A DNA stretch of 21,058 nucleotides. Origin: a bacterium. Lineage in GTDB: Bacteria > Orphanbacterota > Orphanbacteria > Orphanbacterales > Orphanbacteraceae. Shown here piece by piece: positions 6,296 to 14,001 of this stretch. The notes beneath the pieces were generated by a model. It did not search any database and was not told where the DNA came from. It saw only the letters and a program-made list of their open reading frames with translations. The stretch is taken from the NCBI GenBank assembly GCA_025782575.1, contig JALGYY010000020.1:1-21058 (forward strand), given 5' to 3'. The translations under genes were made by a program, and so were the position numbers. The number at the start of each line of letters is the position of its first letter. Position 1 is the stretch's first letter.

Positions 6296-9088
6296 ATGAT
6301 TGGCAAGACCCTCGCCCATTACGAGATCCTCTCCAAGCTGGGTGAGGGCGGTATGGGCGTCGTCTACCGCGCCCGCGACTCCAAGCTCGATCGTGAAGTT
6401 GCGCTCAAGCTTCTTCCCGCCGAATTGTCCCATGACCCCGAACGGCTGGCGCGATTCCAGCGGGAAGCCCGGGTGCTGGCTTCCCTGAACCACCCCTACA
6501 TCGCCGCGATTTACGGTCTGGAGGAGGCCGAGGGTCAAAGCTTTCTCGTGATGGAGCTGGCCGGAGGCGTCGACCTCTCTGTGCGACTCGCGAAGGGCCC
6601 GCTCCCTGTGGAGGATGCCCTCTCACTGGCGTTGCAGCTTGCCGCGGGACTCGAGGAGGCCCACGAAAAGAACATCGTCCATCGGGATCTGAAACCCGCA
6701 AACATCATGATCGGACCCGACGGCAAGGTGAAGATCCTGGACTTCGGACTGGCGCGAGCCCTCGCCCCTGAGAGCGCCGACGCCCAAAACCTCGAAAACA
6801 GCCCGACCATCACCGCGGCCATGACCCAGGCCGGGACCATCCTGGGAACCCCAGCCTATATGAGCCCGGAGCAGGCGCGCGGCAAGACCATAGATCGCCG
6901 CACAGACATCTGGGCCTTCGGCTGCTGTCTTTATGAAGCGTTGACAGGAAGGCGTCCATTCAGGGGCGAAACGGTAACCGATATACTCGCGCAGATCATT
7001 GAACTAGAACCCGATTGGAACGCCTTGCCTAAAGAGACGCCCGGGCGCATAAGAATTCTCCTTTGGCGATGTTTGCAAAAGGATCCGCAACGTCGGCTAC
7101 GCGACATCGGTGAGGCGCGCTTTGAAATCGGCGAAACCTCGTCCGATCCCTCGGGGGCTGTCCCCGCCCTGGGTCCCACCGTGGATAAGCCCGGAATCAC
7201 TCGGCCGCAACTAATCGCCTCGGTATTGGCCGCAGTCGCATTTGGAGTGCTCGCGACGAGCCTCGTCGTTTGGAACCTCAAACCCTCGCCGGTCACCCGG
7301 CCCGAACCGATCCGCCGGTACTCGATCAACCTCAGCCCTGACGCTCCGCTCCAGCCCATGGAAGAGGATGGCGGAGGTACGGGCATGGCCCTTTCGCCGG
7401 ACGGCACGCTCCTTGTCTATGTCGCGGATACGGGACCGAATCAACACCAGCTTTTTCTCCGCCGGCTGAACCGACTCGACGACGCCCGGCCCATTGCGGG
7501 GACCGAAGACGCCGTCTCTGCATTCTTCTCCCCCGACGGTCAGTGGATCGGATTCTTTACCCATGACAAGATGAAAAAGGTGTCCGTCCAGGGCGGCCCC
7601 TCCGTCACCCTGTGCGACATTGCAGCCGACCTGGGCGCCGGCTGGGGGGACGATGGCCACATTGTGTTCTCCTCGGAAAGGGGACAAGGTGTGAAGCGCA
7701 TATCCGCTGCCGGCGGTCCGGTCGAGGACCTCATGGATGAGTCCTTCATGAAATCCCATGGGCTTCTCATGGTCGTATTCCCTGTTGTCCTGCCTGGTGG
7801 GAGAAGCGTGATTTTCACTGCCGTGGCCGGCAAGTCCTGGAGTGAAATACGTATTGCCGCCTTCAGCCTGGAGACCGGGGAGGTAGAGTTCCTGGTGGAG
7901 GGCGCTCTGGGTGGTTTCTACCACCCAACCGGCCACCTCACCTACCGGCAGGAGGGGGCGCTAATGGCCGCGCCCTTCGACGCCGGCAGACTCGAGATCA
8001 CCGGCCCAGCCGTTCCAGTAACGGAAGAAAACATGACATTGTTCCCACAACCCAGTTTCCCGATACTCTTCGATTTCTCGGCCGAAGGCACTTTGGTTTA
8101 CGTCCCTGGCTCTGAAGACCCGCCCCAAGTTTCCGTGGCGCGCACGCTGGTCTGGGTCGACCGAGAGGGAATCGAGGAACCCATACATGCGCCGCCACGC
8201 CCTTACCGCGAAGTCGATCTGTCACCCGACGGCACACACGCAGCCGTCCGTTTCAATGACCCGCTGGACTTCTCTGACAAGGAGGACATCTGGATCCTTG
8301 ACCTGACGCGTGAACCTGTTACCCAACAGCGAATCACTTACGAGCCGCAAGGCGCCAGTTCTCCGGTGTGGACACCCGACGGCCAGCGGATAGTCTTTGG
8401 TTCTCTGCGGGAAGGTGCGTTTCATCTGTCATCGATAGCGGCGAATGGAACCGGTCCCGTTGAAACTCTGCATGTGAGCAGGATTGGTCTTTCGGCTTAC
8501 ACGTGGTCGGCAGACGGCAGATCTCTGATCTTCCACCAGGGGACTGGGAATTCGGACATCTGGGCACTTTCGCTCGATGATGAACCCACCGCCCGTCCGC
8601 TCATGGCGGAGAGTTACGATGAACTACATCCGGCGATCTCTCCAGACGGACGCTGGATCGCCTACGAGACCCACGAAATCAAGATACCCGGTGGGCACAA
8701 TGTCTACATTCGGCCTTTCCCCAATATCGATGATGGGAAGTGGCTGATCTCGACCAGGGGAGGAGAGTATCCCGTTTGGGCTCCGGATGGCCGGGAACTT
8801 TACTACTGGTCTTACTCCGGTCAGATGACGGCGGTGAGGATAGAAACGGAGCCTGACTTTGCGGTTGGGAATCCCGAAGAGCTGTTCGGCGGCGAGTACT
8901 TGACGTTTACCGCCAATAGACCCTATGACATTTCACCAGACGGGCAACGCTTCCTCATGATCAAAGAGGACAAAGAGGCGCTGGAAGCCGCCGAAGCCGT
9001 TGAAGCCCCTCCGATAGCCGAACTCATCGTCGTCGAAAACTGGGGCGAAGTGCTCAAGGGCATCGCGCCAGATCCGGAGGCGAATTAG
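6296..9088 (+). CDS. Ser/Thr protein kinase with TM helix and PD40 beta-propeller
   Basis: This 930-residue Hanks-type kinase has its catalytic domain in the cytoplasm (about 9-275). It shows the glycine loop GEGGMGVVY (16-24), Lys38, alpha-C Glu57, HRDLKPAN (catalytic Asp131), DFG (Asp149) and the SPEQARGK activation segment, so it should be active. A transmembrane helix at about 305-325 (IASVLAAVAFGVLATSLVVW) leads to an extracytoplasmic TolB/PD40-type propeller with repeated SPDG blades (ALSPDG, FFSPDG, DLSPDG, VWTPDG, TWSADG, AISPDG, VWAPDG, DISPDG). This architecture is common in Acidobacteria and FCB-related phyla and is thought to sense an envelope or external signal. I chose ATG 6296 because family members usually begin with MIGKTLAHYEI-like sequence. 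In-frame ATG 6251 is possible; anything earlier runs into the repeat array. It converges on the next kinase. Confidence 0.92.
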   Translation: MIGKTLAHYEILSKLGEGGMGVVYRARDSKLDREVALKLLPAELSHDPERLARFQREARVLASLNHPYIAAIYGLEEAEGQSFLVMELAGGVDLSVRLAKGPLPVEDALSLALQLAAGLEEAHEKNIVHRDLKPANIMIGPDGKVKILDFGLARALAPESADAQNLENSPTITAAMTQAGTILGTPAYMSPEQARGKTIDRRTDIWAFGCCLYEALTGRRPFRGETVTDILAQIIELEPDWNALPKETPGRIRILLWRCLQKDPQRRLRDIGEARFEIGETSSDPSGAVPALGPTVDKPGITRPQLIASVLAAVAFGVLATSLVVWNLKPSPVTRPEPIRRYSINLSPDAPLQPMEEDGGGTGMALSPDGTLLVYVADTGPNQHQLFLRRLNRLDDARPIAGTEDAVSAFFSPDGQWIGFFTHDKMKKVSVQGGPSVTLCDIAADLGAGWGDDGHIVFSSERGQGVKRISAAGGPVEDLMDESFMKSHGLLMVVFPVVLPGGRSVIFTAVAGKSWSEIRIAAFSLETGEVEFLVEGALGGFYHPTGHLTYRQEGALMAAPFDAGRLEITGPAVPVTEENMTLFPQPSFPILFDFSAEGTLVYVPGSEDPPQVSVARTLVWVDREGIEEPIHAPPRPYREVDLSPDGTHAAVRFNDPLDFSDKEDIWILDLTREPVTQQRITYEPQGASSPVWTPDGQRIVFGSLREGAFHLSSIAANGTGPVETLHVSRIGLSAYTWSADGRSLIFHQGTGNSDIWALSLDDEPTARPLMAESYDELHPAISPDGRWIAYETHEIKIPGGHNVYIRPFPNIDDGKWLISTRGGEYPVWAPDGRELYYWSYSGQMTAVRIETEPDFAVGNPEELFGGEYLTFTANRPYDISPDGQRFLMIKEDKEALEAAEAVEAPPIAELIVVENWGEVLKGIAPDPEAN

Positions 9089-9116
9089 TTAATATACCGT
9101 GGTCCCTCCAAATAAT

Positions 9117-9140
9117 TTCGTCTGCGTTGACCTCGCAGAA
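9117..9140 (+). repeat. Diverged M1 module after kinase gene
   Basis: It reads TTCGTCTGCGTTGACCTCGC, a variant of the M1 element at 1679, 4440 and 20187. It begins about 28 bases past the kinase stop, again 3' of a plus-strand gene. Confidence 0.5.
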
Positions 9141-9263
9141 GTTACAGAAAATCGGTCTCAACCCAGAGACCCAGAGAGGTGAGCCATCCACACTCGCCGA
9201 TCCCAGCACATGCCAGCCTGCCCCCACACACACTCACCCCCAAACCCCTACATCCCGCCCCAG

Positions 9264-9295
9264 AAGCAGAAAGACCCGCGGTTGCCCACGGGTCT
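9264..9295. terminator. Bidirectional terminator-like hairpin between convergent kinases
   Basis: AGACCCG at 9272-9278 pairs perfectly with CGGGTCT at 9289-9295 (loop of ten). On the minus strand it is followed by TTCTGCTTCT, 37 bases past the stop of the TPR kinase. On the plus strand CTCTC follows, 180 bases past the other kinase. It belongs to the M5 module; the M6 sequence CAGCCTCCCCGGGT comes just after it. Confidence 0.65.
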
Positions 9296-9331
9296 CTCTC
9301 CCAGCCTCCCCGGGTGGGGTACTACTCCGCC

Positions 9332-11578
9332 TCATGGGTTTGTAGCGGCGGCTAGCATCAGTTGACGGACAAGTCGCTCGGAAAGGTCAGCCGGAGTACC
9401 CACACTGCCCTTCCAGACAACTCGACCATCGACGAGCAGCACAACGTACGGCGTCCCCGTCGCCCCGAAATAACTCCAGGACTTACCGCTATCTTTCAGG
9501 ATGGGAAAGCTGAGCCCATGATCTCGAATATAGAGCTCGACGCGTTCATCGCTGGAGCTTCGGTTGACGCGCGTGAGGCCCGCGATTCTTAGCCCCGCTT
9601 CCTGGTATCGACGATGCAATTCCTCCACAATCGGAACGACGCGCTGCGAGAATGGGCACCAAGTCTCCCACATCACCAATAATTGCGGTCCATCCAAACT
9701 AATCTCCGGCGCACCCTGATAAACCTTTAGAATGCCCGGATCCTGTGGGACATCCTGATCGTAGAGGATCGCTGCCTCCTCCAGTCGAGCAACTGATATG
9801 AGGGCCGCAGCGAGGACGCTCCGCGCCCACTTGGTCGTATGGTCCTCTGCTCCGAATTGCGCCTCCGCGATGGCATAGGCGCGCTGAGCCAATTCGAGGG
9901 CTTGATCACGATTATTAAGCTTGAGGTAAATATTGGCGAGGTGCGACATGCCGAAAATCGTCGTAGGGTGTTCTTCCCCCAGAGTTGCCTGGCAGAGATC
10001 AACCAAGTCCGAAGCGATTTCCCGCGCTTCCCTGTAACTCCCCAAGAGCTCGTAGGCTTCCGCCAGACCATCTCGGGCTTCCAGCGTCTCTATATTGTCC
10101 TCTCCGAATTTCCCCGCGCATAAGTCAACGATTTCACGGCGTGTCTCTAGAAGCTCTTCATATCTCGCTCGTATGGTCTGGGCGAGCGCGACGTCTTCAA
10201 GGGATGTTAGCGTGCTTTCGTCAAGTGGCCCGAGAGCCTGGCGTCGAAGGTTTAGCGCGGATCTACAGTGTTGTTCGAACATTTCGAATTCTTCGAGTGG
10301 GATCGATGCCCAGCCGAGGGTGCTGTGAATTTGAGCTGCTATTTCCGGTTCCTTGGCGAAGACTACATCGACACGCTCACTCAAGGCAGCAACCAGATCG
10401 GCGATACTCGCCTGGTGCCCCCAGCCACGCGGCCAAGTTTTGTACATCGCATCGCTCAGGAATTCGACAGCAGATTTCGAACGCTCAGCATGCAGTTCAG
10501 CCTCTGCAAGTGCGGACTCGGCCCGAAAATACAAATACGTGCTGAGTGCGCCCCCACCAAGCACACAAAACAGTGCGATCGCCGCGGCAGCGAACCACGG
10601 CTTGTTCCGCCGAACAAGCACGCGAAGCTGATAAGCTAGCGTGGGTTGTCGAGCCCCGATGGCCGCCCCCGAGAGATAGCGTCGGATGTCCTCTCCAAGT
10701 CCGAACGCAGACTGGTATCGGTGGTCCCTGTCCTTTGCGAGCGCACACTGAACGATTGTCTCTAAATCACCTCGCAACGATCGCTCGATTCGACCGAGTG
10801 GCACAGGCTCAGTTTCCCGCACCATCGACGCTGCTTCGTGGATTCGTGTCCCCCTTATCTCATACGGAAGCTGACCACTCAGCAATTCGTAAAGCACGAC
10901 ACCGAGGGCGTAAACATCGCTACGCGTGTCGATGTCGTTCGGATCAGCATCAAACTGCTCTGGGCTCATGTACTGGAGCGAACCAACCAGCTGTCCCACC
11001 TCCGTCTGGTGAGCCGCGGCGGCCATGTCGGAGTCTGTTGCACGTGCTACTCCAAAATCAATAATCTTTGGATGCCCGGCGGAATCGACAAGGATGTTCC
11101 CCGGCTTGAGATCTCGGTGGACGATCCCGCGTTGATGACCGTGGTGGACTGCATCACAGACATGTATGAAGAGCTTTAGCTTTTCCTGTGTAGAAAGCCC
11201 GTGATCAGTAGCGTAATCCGTGATCCGCCGGGCATTCGGGATGTACTCCATCGCGAAGAAGGGAATATCGGCGCCGGCCTCTCGGTGTGTGCCTGCCTCG
11301 TAGATCTGCGCAACGCCCGGGTGCCGCAATCTTGCCAACAGCTGCGCCTCGAATTCGAAACGATGAAGGCCCGCCTCCGAAAACATGCCGGCGCGCATGA
11401 CTTTGATAGCAACGGGGCGGCGGGGGTGTTCCTGGAGCGCTTCGTATACTGTTCCCATTCCTCCAGAGGCGATCAACCGACGGATTAGATAGTTACCGAT
11501 CTTCTGGGGAAATTCACGGTTGATCCCCGCATCAGGAATCGTACGTTCCGGGTCTTCGATGGGTTTATCGGGGGCCAT
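9332..11578 (-). CDS. Ser/Thr kinase-TM-TPR-thioredoxin-like fusion
   Basis: This 748-residue protein has an unusual domain order. An N-terminal Hanks-type kinase (about 29-300) shows SGGMGTVY (38-45), Lys59, HRDLKPGN (catalytic Asp156), DFG (Asp174) and SPEQFDAD. A transmembrane helix follows at about 323-345 (FAAAAIALFCVLGGGALSTY). Tetratricopeptide repeats of the kinesin-light-chain type span roughly 395-615 (ALNLRRQALGPLDESTL, REIVDLCAGKFGEDNIETLE, ELAQRAYAIAEAQFGAEDHT). The last ~115 residues are a TlpA/redoxin-like domain: LLVMWETWCPFSQRVVP with Cys641-Pro-Phe-Ser644, and a cis-proline-type GTPYVVLL. The second active-site cysteine is serine, giving a monothiol CxxS site. Membrane topology would put the TPR and redoxin parts outside the cytoplasm. 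ATG 11578 has AAGG seven bases upstream. A sensor coupling envelope thiol state to phosphorylation is inference. Confidence 0.9.
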   Translation of the reverse strand: MAPDKPIEDPERTIPDAGINREFPQKIGNYLIRRLIASGGMGTVYEALQEHPRRPVAIKVMRAGMFSEAGLHRFEFEAQLLARLRHPGVAQIYEAGTHREAGADIPFFAMEYIPNARRITDYATDHGLSTQEKLKLFIHVCDAVHHGHQRGIVHRDLKPGNILVDSAGHPKIIDFGVARATDSDMAAAAHQTEVGQLVGSLQYMSPEQFDADPNDIDTRSDVYALGVVLYELLSGQLPYEIRGTRIHEAASMVRETEPVPLGRIERSLRGDLETIVQCALAKDRDHRYQSAFGLGEDIRRYLSGAAIGARQPTLAYQLRVLVRRNKPWFAAAAIALFCVLGGGALSTYLYFRAESALAEAELHAERSKSAVEFLSDAMYKTWPRGWGHQASIADLVAALSERVDVVFAKEPEIAAQIHSTLGWASIPLEEFEMFEQHCRSALNLRRQALGPLDESTLTSLEDVALAQTIRARYEELLETRREIVDLCAGKFGEDNIETLEARDGLAEAYELLGSYREAREIASDLVDLCQATLGEEHPTTIFGMSHLANIYLKLNNRDQALELAQRAYAIAEAQFGAEDHTTKWARSVLAAALISVARLEEAAILYDQDVPQDPGILKVYQGAPEISLDGPQLLVMWETWCPFSQRVVPIVEELHRRYQEAGLRIAGLTRVNRSSSDERVELYIRDHGLSFPILKDSGKSWSYFGATGTPYVVLLVDGRVVWKGSVGTPADLSERLVRQLMLAAATNP

Positions 11579-11745
11579 GACTAAACCTTATCAGATTGGC
11601 TCAAATCCACATAGACCCGAGACTCCCGGGTGGGTCCCGCCGGGCCAAAGAAAAATGCTTACCCCCACGGGAACTGTCTCCTGCCACCGGTACAGGGCTA
11701 GAAGGCACGGCAATCACGCCAGGCCAGAATCAAAAGGAGATCGAC

Positions 11746-11805
11746 ATGTTTGGATTTCTTCCTCCCTGGTTCCCGAATCTCTGGGACTTCATTGACTGGT
11801 TCTAA
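11746..11805 (+). CDS. 19-residue aromatic mini-ORF
   Basis: It encodes MFGFLPPWFPNLWDFIDWF, with eight aromatic residues of nineteen (five Phe, three Trp), two Asp and no basic residue. Translation signals are excellent: AAGGAG at 11734-11739, six bases before ATG 11746. A strong GC hairpin follows 13 bases after the stop. So a ribosome site, a start, a stop and a terminator-like hairpin lie within about 130 bases. The ribosome-site module is also found at 4681-4698, followed there by only three codons. The peptide could be a membrane-active or membrane-anchored microprotein, a leader peptide or an old fragment. I recognise no family, and no Trp or Phe biosynthesis gene follows. It is transcribed away from the TPR kinase. 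Confidence 0.5.
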   Translation: MFGFLPPWFPNLWDFIDWF

Positions 11806-11818
11806 GAGTTCGGTCGAA

Positions 11819-11861
11819 AGCGGGAAGGCCCTGGCGAATCACTGCCGGGGCCTTTCGCTGT
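11819..11861 (+). terminator. Hairpin terminator after the mini-ORF
   Basis: GCG..AAGGCCC-GGC on the 5' arm pairs with GCC-GGGCCTT..CGC on the 3' arm around a short A/T-containing loop, giving at least ten G-C-rich pairs with small bulges. The bases after it (TGTCTATCTC) are only moderately T-rich, so it may pause or terminate imperfectly. Confidence 0.6.
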
Positions 11862-11865
11862 CTAT

Positions 11866-12265
11866 CTCTGGCTAGTATGCCGAGACCCGAGACATGTACT
11901 AACCAGACGAGCAAAAGTTCGTTTTCGTTTCTCCGGTGTGTTTTACGCTTGGCCGGAGCAAGCCCGTAACCCCTTGAATCCAAAGAAAAACCCGCCTAGG
12001 CCACATGGGCAAAAACAGGTCTCACTCCCAGCCTCCCCGGGTAGGACGTGAAATCTGACCCAGCGGTTAACACAAAGGCGGTCACTTGCACGCTCATATT
12101 ATTATAGAAGAGACGTGACTGCCAAAGTATTCACCTACCTGGAATACTCAGGCAGTCATACCGGATGATCGGGGCGAACCTGGATCTCCTGGCGACGGAT
12201 GGAGTTAATGGAAGGGACAGGCGGTGCGTTTTCGAAATTCTGGGCCCTTCTAGTGTGACCCGTTC
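11866..12265. other. Intergenic region built from repeat modules
   Basis: No gene is seen here. GACCCGAGACATGT near 11884-11897 also occurs at 6040-6053. The M4+M5 block and M6 follow at 11912-12045, then an inverted copy of the GTTAACCGCTGGGTC motif near 12057-12071. A partial M2 piece (ATGGAAGGGACAGG) lies at 12208-12221, just past the 3' end of the minus-strand secreted-protein gene. Confidence 0.5.
11912..12045 (+). repeat. Copy 2 of ~100-bp repeat (M4+M5) plus M6
   Basis: Same-orientation match to 4568-4683 (see that entry), followed by M6, CAGCCTCCCCGGGTAGG, which also occurs after the M5 modules at 9264 and, diverged, 13598. The M5 hairpin here is degenerate (GCC near 11994, GGC near 12008), with GGTTTTTCTTTG-like sequence on the minus strand, so it may serve the minus-strand secreted-protein gene weakly. 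Confidence 0.75.
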
Positions 12266-13435
12266 CTACCGAACCAGCAAAACTTTCTTGTTATGGGAAC
12301 GTCTGCCATCTCGAATTTGTATGAAGTACACTCCGGATCCTACCGGCGCTCCTGAATCGTTGCGGCCATCCCAGGTGATCGAACGCTCGCCGGCGGGAAG
12401 ACTCCTGCCATCGACGAGTTTGCGTACGAGCTGCCCAGAGATTTTGTACACAAATACCTCGACAAGTGAAGCCCCGGTCGAGCGGAAGAAGACAGTCGTT
12501 CTCTGACGTGTGGGATTGGGATGCACGGAAACTCGAATCTGGGGACCATCCTGAACGGGTAGTTCGATCCCCGTGGCGGTCGAGCTCGAGTCGAAGCAGA
12601 AGTTATCGTATCCAACCCCCCCAAAATCATCGTTGGCGAGGGAGATTCCGGCGATCTTTTGTTGTCCCGACTGGGTCATCCAGAGATAACAGGTGTCATC
12701 GGCGGCAACTGTGGCCGTACCGATCAGCGTACCGTCCCGCTCATAGAAGCAGATGTTGATGTTGCCGCCCGCGTCGGTCGCACCGACAACATCGAAGCCG
12801 ATTTTCGATACGTCATGACTGAAAAGGACTGCGACCGAGCCTTCACCTATCGAGGAGAAATTCGGATAACCAGTCGGCCCGTTACCGAGCAAACCGTTAT
12901 TGGGACCGCCGAAATCAACGACACTCAAGTTTTGATTCGCAAGACCTAGGCCGAGGGTAAGCGCCCCTACCGAGCCGGGGCAGGTGAGCACGTCGAAGTT
13001 TCCGTTGGCGCTGAGAACCTGGCCGACAAACTTCTCCGCGAACTCGACCCCCCCGCTCGTGACAATTCCGTCATAGTTCGTGCCACTACCATCGCCCCCA
13101 ACGACATCAGAAAAATCCACAGTGAAAGGACAAGGCCCGCAAGGAATCTGCATGATCCCACCGGAAGAGGCCGGCGCTGCCGGGGGTCCCGAAGCTCCCT
13201 CCCCGAGAAGCGGCGCCATGTCGGCCGCCGCGTACCCGCTCCAGACAGCGGTTAAGACCGACAGTGATAGGGCGATGAACCGTGTAACAATGGCCTTGGC
13301 CAGACGCTCTGCGGATTTCCTGGTCTGCTGAGCCGAATCTGCCGGTTTCTGAGTGATTTGGGTGGCCTTTTTCTTGGGCTTCGCAAGTTCCGCTGGGGTC
13401 ACGTTCGCCGCGGTGTTCATTCCACTGACTTTCAT
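12266..13435 (-). CDS. Secreted protein with FlgD-Ig-like C-terminal sorting domain
   Basis: This 389-residue exported protein starts at ATG 13435, with AGGAG seven bases upstream (AAAGGAGCGCGAAA-ATG). A Lys/Ala/Thr-rich N-region of about 50 residues precedes a hydrophobic helix (IALSLSVLTAVWSGYAAA) and a likely signal-peptidase site after Ala-Ala-Ala near residue 73. The middle (about 95-290) is a Gly/Asp-rich beta domain ending GISLANDDFGGVGYDNFCFD, like extracellular domains in PEP-CTERM-type proteins. The last ~85 residues (VHPNPTRQRTTVFF, VFVYKISGQLVRKLVDG, ITWDGRNDSGAPVGSGVYF) form the FlgD-Ig-like/T9SS type A-like domain used for surface attachment or secretion in FCB bacteria. The unusually long N-region resembles extended signal peptides. 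The function of the mature domain is unknown. Confidence 0.85.
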   Translation of the reverse strand: MKVSGMNTAANVTPAELAKPKKKATQITQKPADSAQQTRKSAERLAKAIVTRFIALSLSVLTAVWSGYAAADMAPLLGEGASGPPAAPASSGGIMQIPCGPCPFTVDFSDVVGGDGSGTNYDGIVTSGGVEFAEKFVGQVLSANGNFDVLTCPGSVGALTLGLGLANQNLSVVDFGGPNNGLLGNGPTGYPNFSSIGEGSVAVLFSHDVSKIGFDVVGATDAGGNINICFYERDGTLIGTATVAADDTCYLWMTQSGQQKIAGISLANDDFGGVGYDNFCFDSSSTATGIELPVQDGPQIRVSVHPNPTRQRTTVFFRSTGASLVEVFVYKISGQLVRKLVDGRSLPAGERSITWDGRNDSGAPVGSGVYFIQIRDGRRSHNKKVLLVR

Positions 13436-13849
13436 TTTCGCGCTCCTTTGGTGGGGTATGCTCGGGTGAGCCCGCGCTGTCTCTCGCCCACTAAGCGACA
13501 ACGGTGGACAAATTGCGACAGGGTCACCCGACTTTTTTTCCCGGAGCTGTTGAAAATGCAAACCCTTGTTGGCCCCGGCGTCAAAGTACGACATCCAAAG
13601 AAAAACCCGCCATCTCTGACGGGTCTCTCTCACTGGCTCCCCGGGAAGGACGGTCTTCATAACCAGGGCTGTTCGGGGAATCGGTCCCTCGAAAAATATC
13701 GGAGGCAGGTCTCCGAGCCTGAATCCAGGCAAGATTACAGCCACGTGCACTACCAGAAGGCTTAAGTTAGTGCCATTCGGGACACAATACTTATTTCTCC
13801 GTTGCCGATAAGCTCTGGTATCCTCTACTCCTAGCCAGGAGGTTCTCAG
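13436..13849. other. Divergent intergenic region
   Basis: It lies between the minus-strand secreted-protein gene and the plus-strand esterase remnant. It contains an M5 terminator-like hairpin at 13597-13624 and a diverged M6 at about 13630-13650. No open frame here has a recognisable domain. Promoters for both sides must lie here if the genes are expressed, but none is clear. Confidence 0.5.
13597..13624 (-). terminator. Minus-strand rho-independent terminator-like M5 hairpin
   Basis: On the minus strand ACCCG-T-C pairs with G-G-CGGGT (13605-13611 with 13618-13624, one mismatch) over a six-base loop, followed by TTTTCTTT. This is the best formed M5 copy. It lies about 165 bases upstream of the secreted-protein start in the same orientation, so it either ends a lost upstream gene, acts as an attenuator, or lies before the true promoter. 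Confidence 0.65.
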
Positions 13850-13993
13850 ATGCCCGTCCACAACTTCGATCAGCCCCGGGGGAAATTCGAGCGGATCCTT
13901 ATCGAGTCGAAGGCGCTGAGGGGAAACCAGCTGGGCGATCCGATCGAGAGGGTCGTTGCCGTTTCCTATGAAGCGCTGATGCCGGAGGTCTGA
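13850..13993 (+). pseudogene. N-terminal remnant of a putative esterase
   Basis: This 47-codon frame has a strong ribosome site, AGGAGG at 13837-13842, seven bases before ATG 13850. Residues 12-38 (ERILIESKALRGNQLGDP then IERVVAV) match by eye the opening of putative esterase family (esterase D/enterochelin esterase-like) alpha/beta hydrolases, where SxALxGNxLGDPxxRxVxVYLPPGY is usual. The sequence leaves the family just after VVAVS, where YLPPGY should follow, and stops at TGA 13991-13993. The rest of the hydrolase is absent, so a deletion joined its start to the 5' region of the acyltransferase gene, whose GTG is eight bases further on. It may now act as a translated leader for that gene. 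Family assignment is moderate. Confidence 0.55.
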
Positions 13994-14001
13994 GAAGAGC
14001 T

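Noticed and set aside
10546-11064. 172-codon plus-strand frame inside the TPR kinase
   Set aside because: Antisense shadow of the kinase and TM coding region; the minus strand has all kinase motifs.
11746-11805. Tryptophan-type attenuation leader peptide
   Set aside because: The peptide has three Trp, but they are not consecutive and no Trp or Phe biosynthesis or transport gene lies downstream on that strand.
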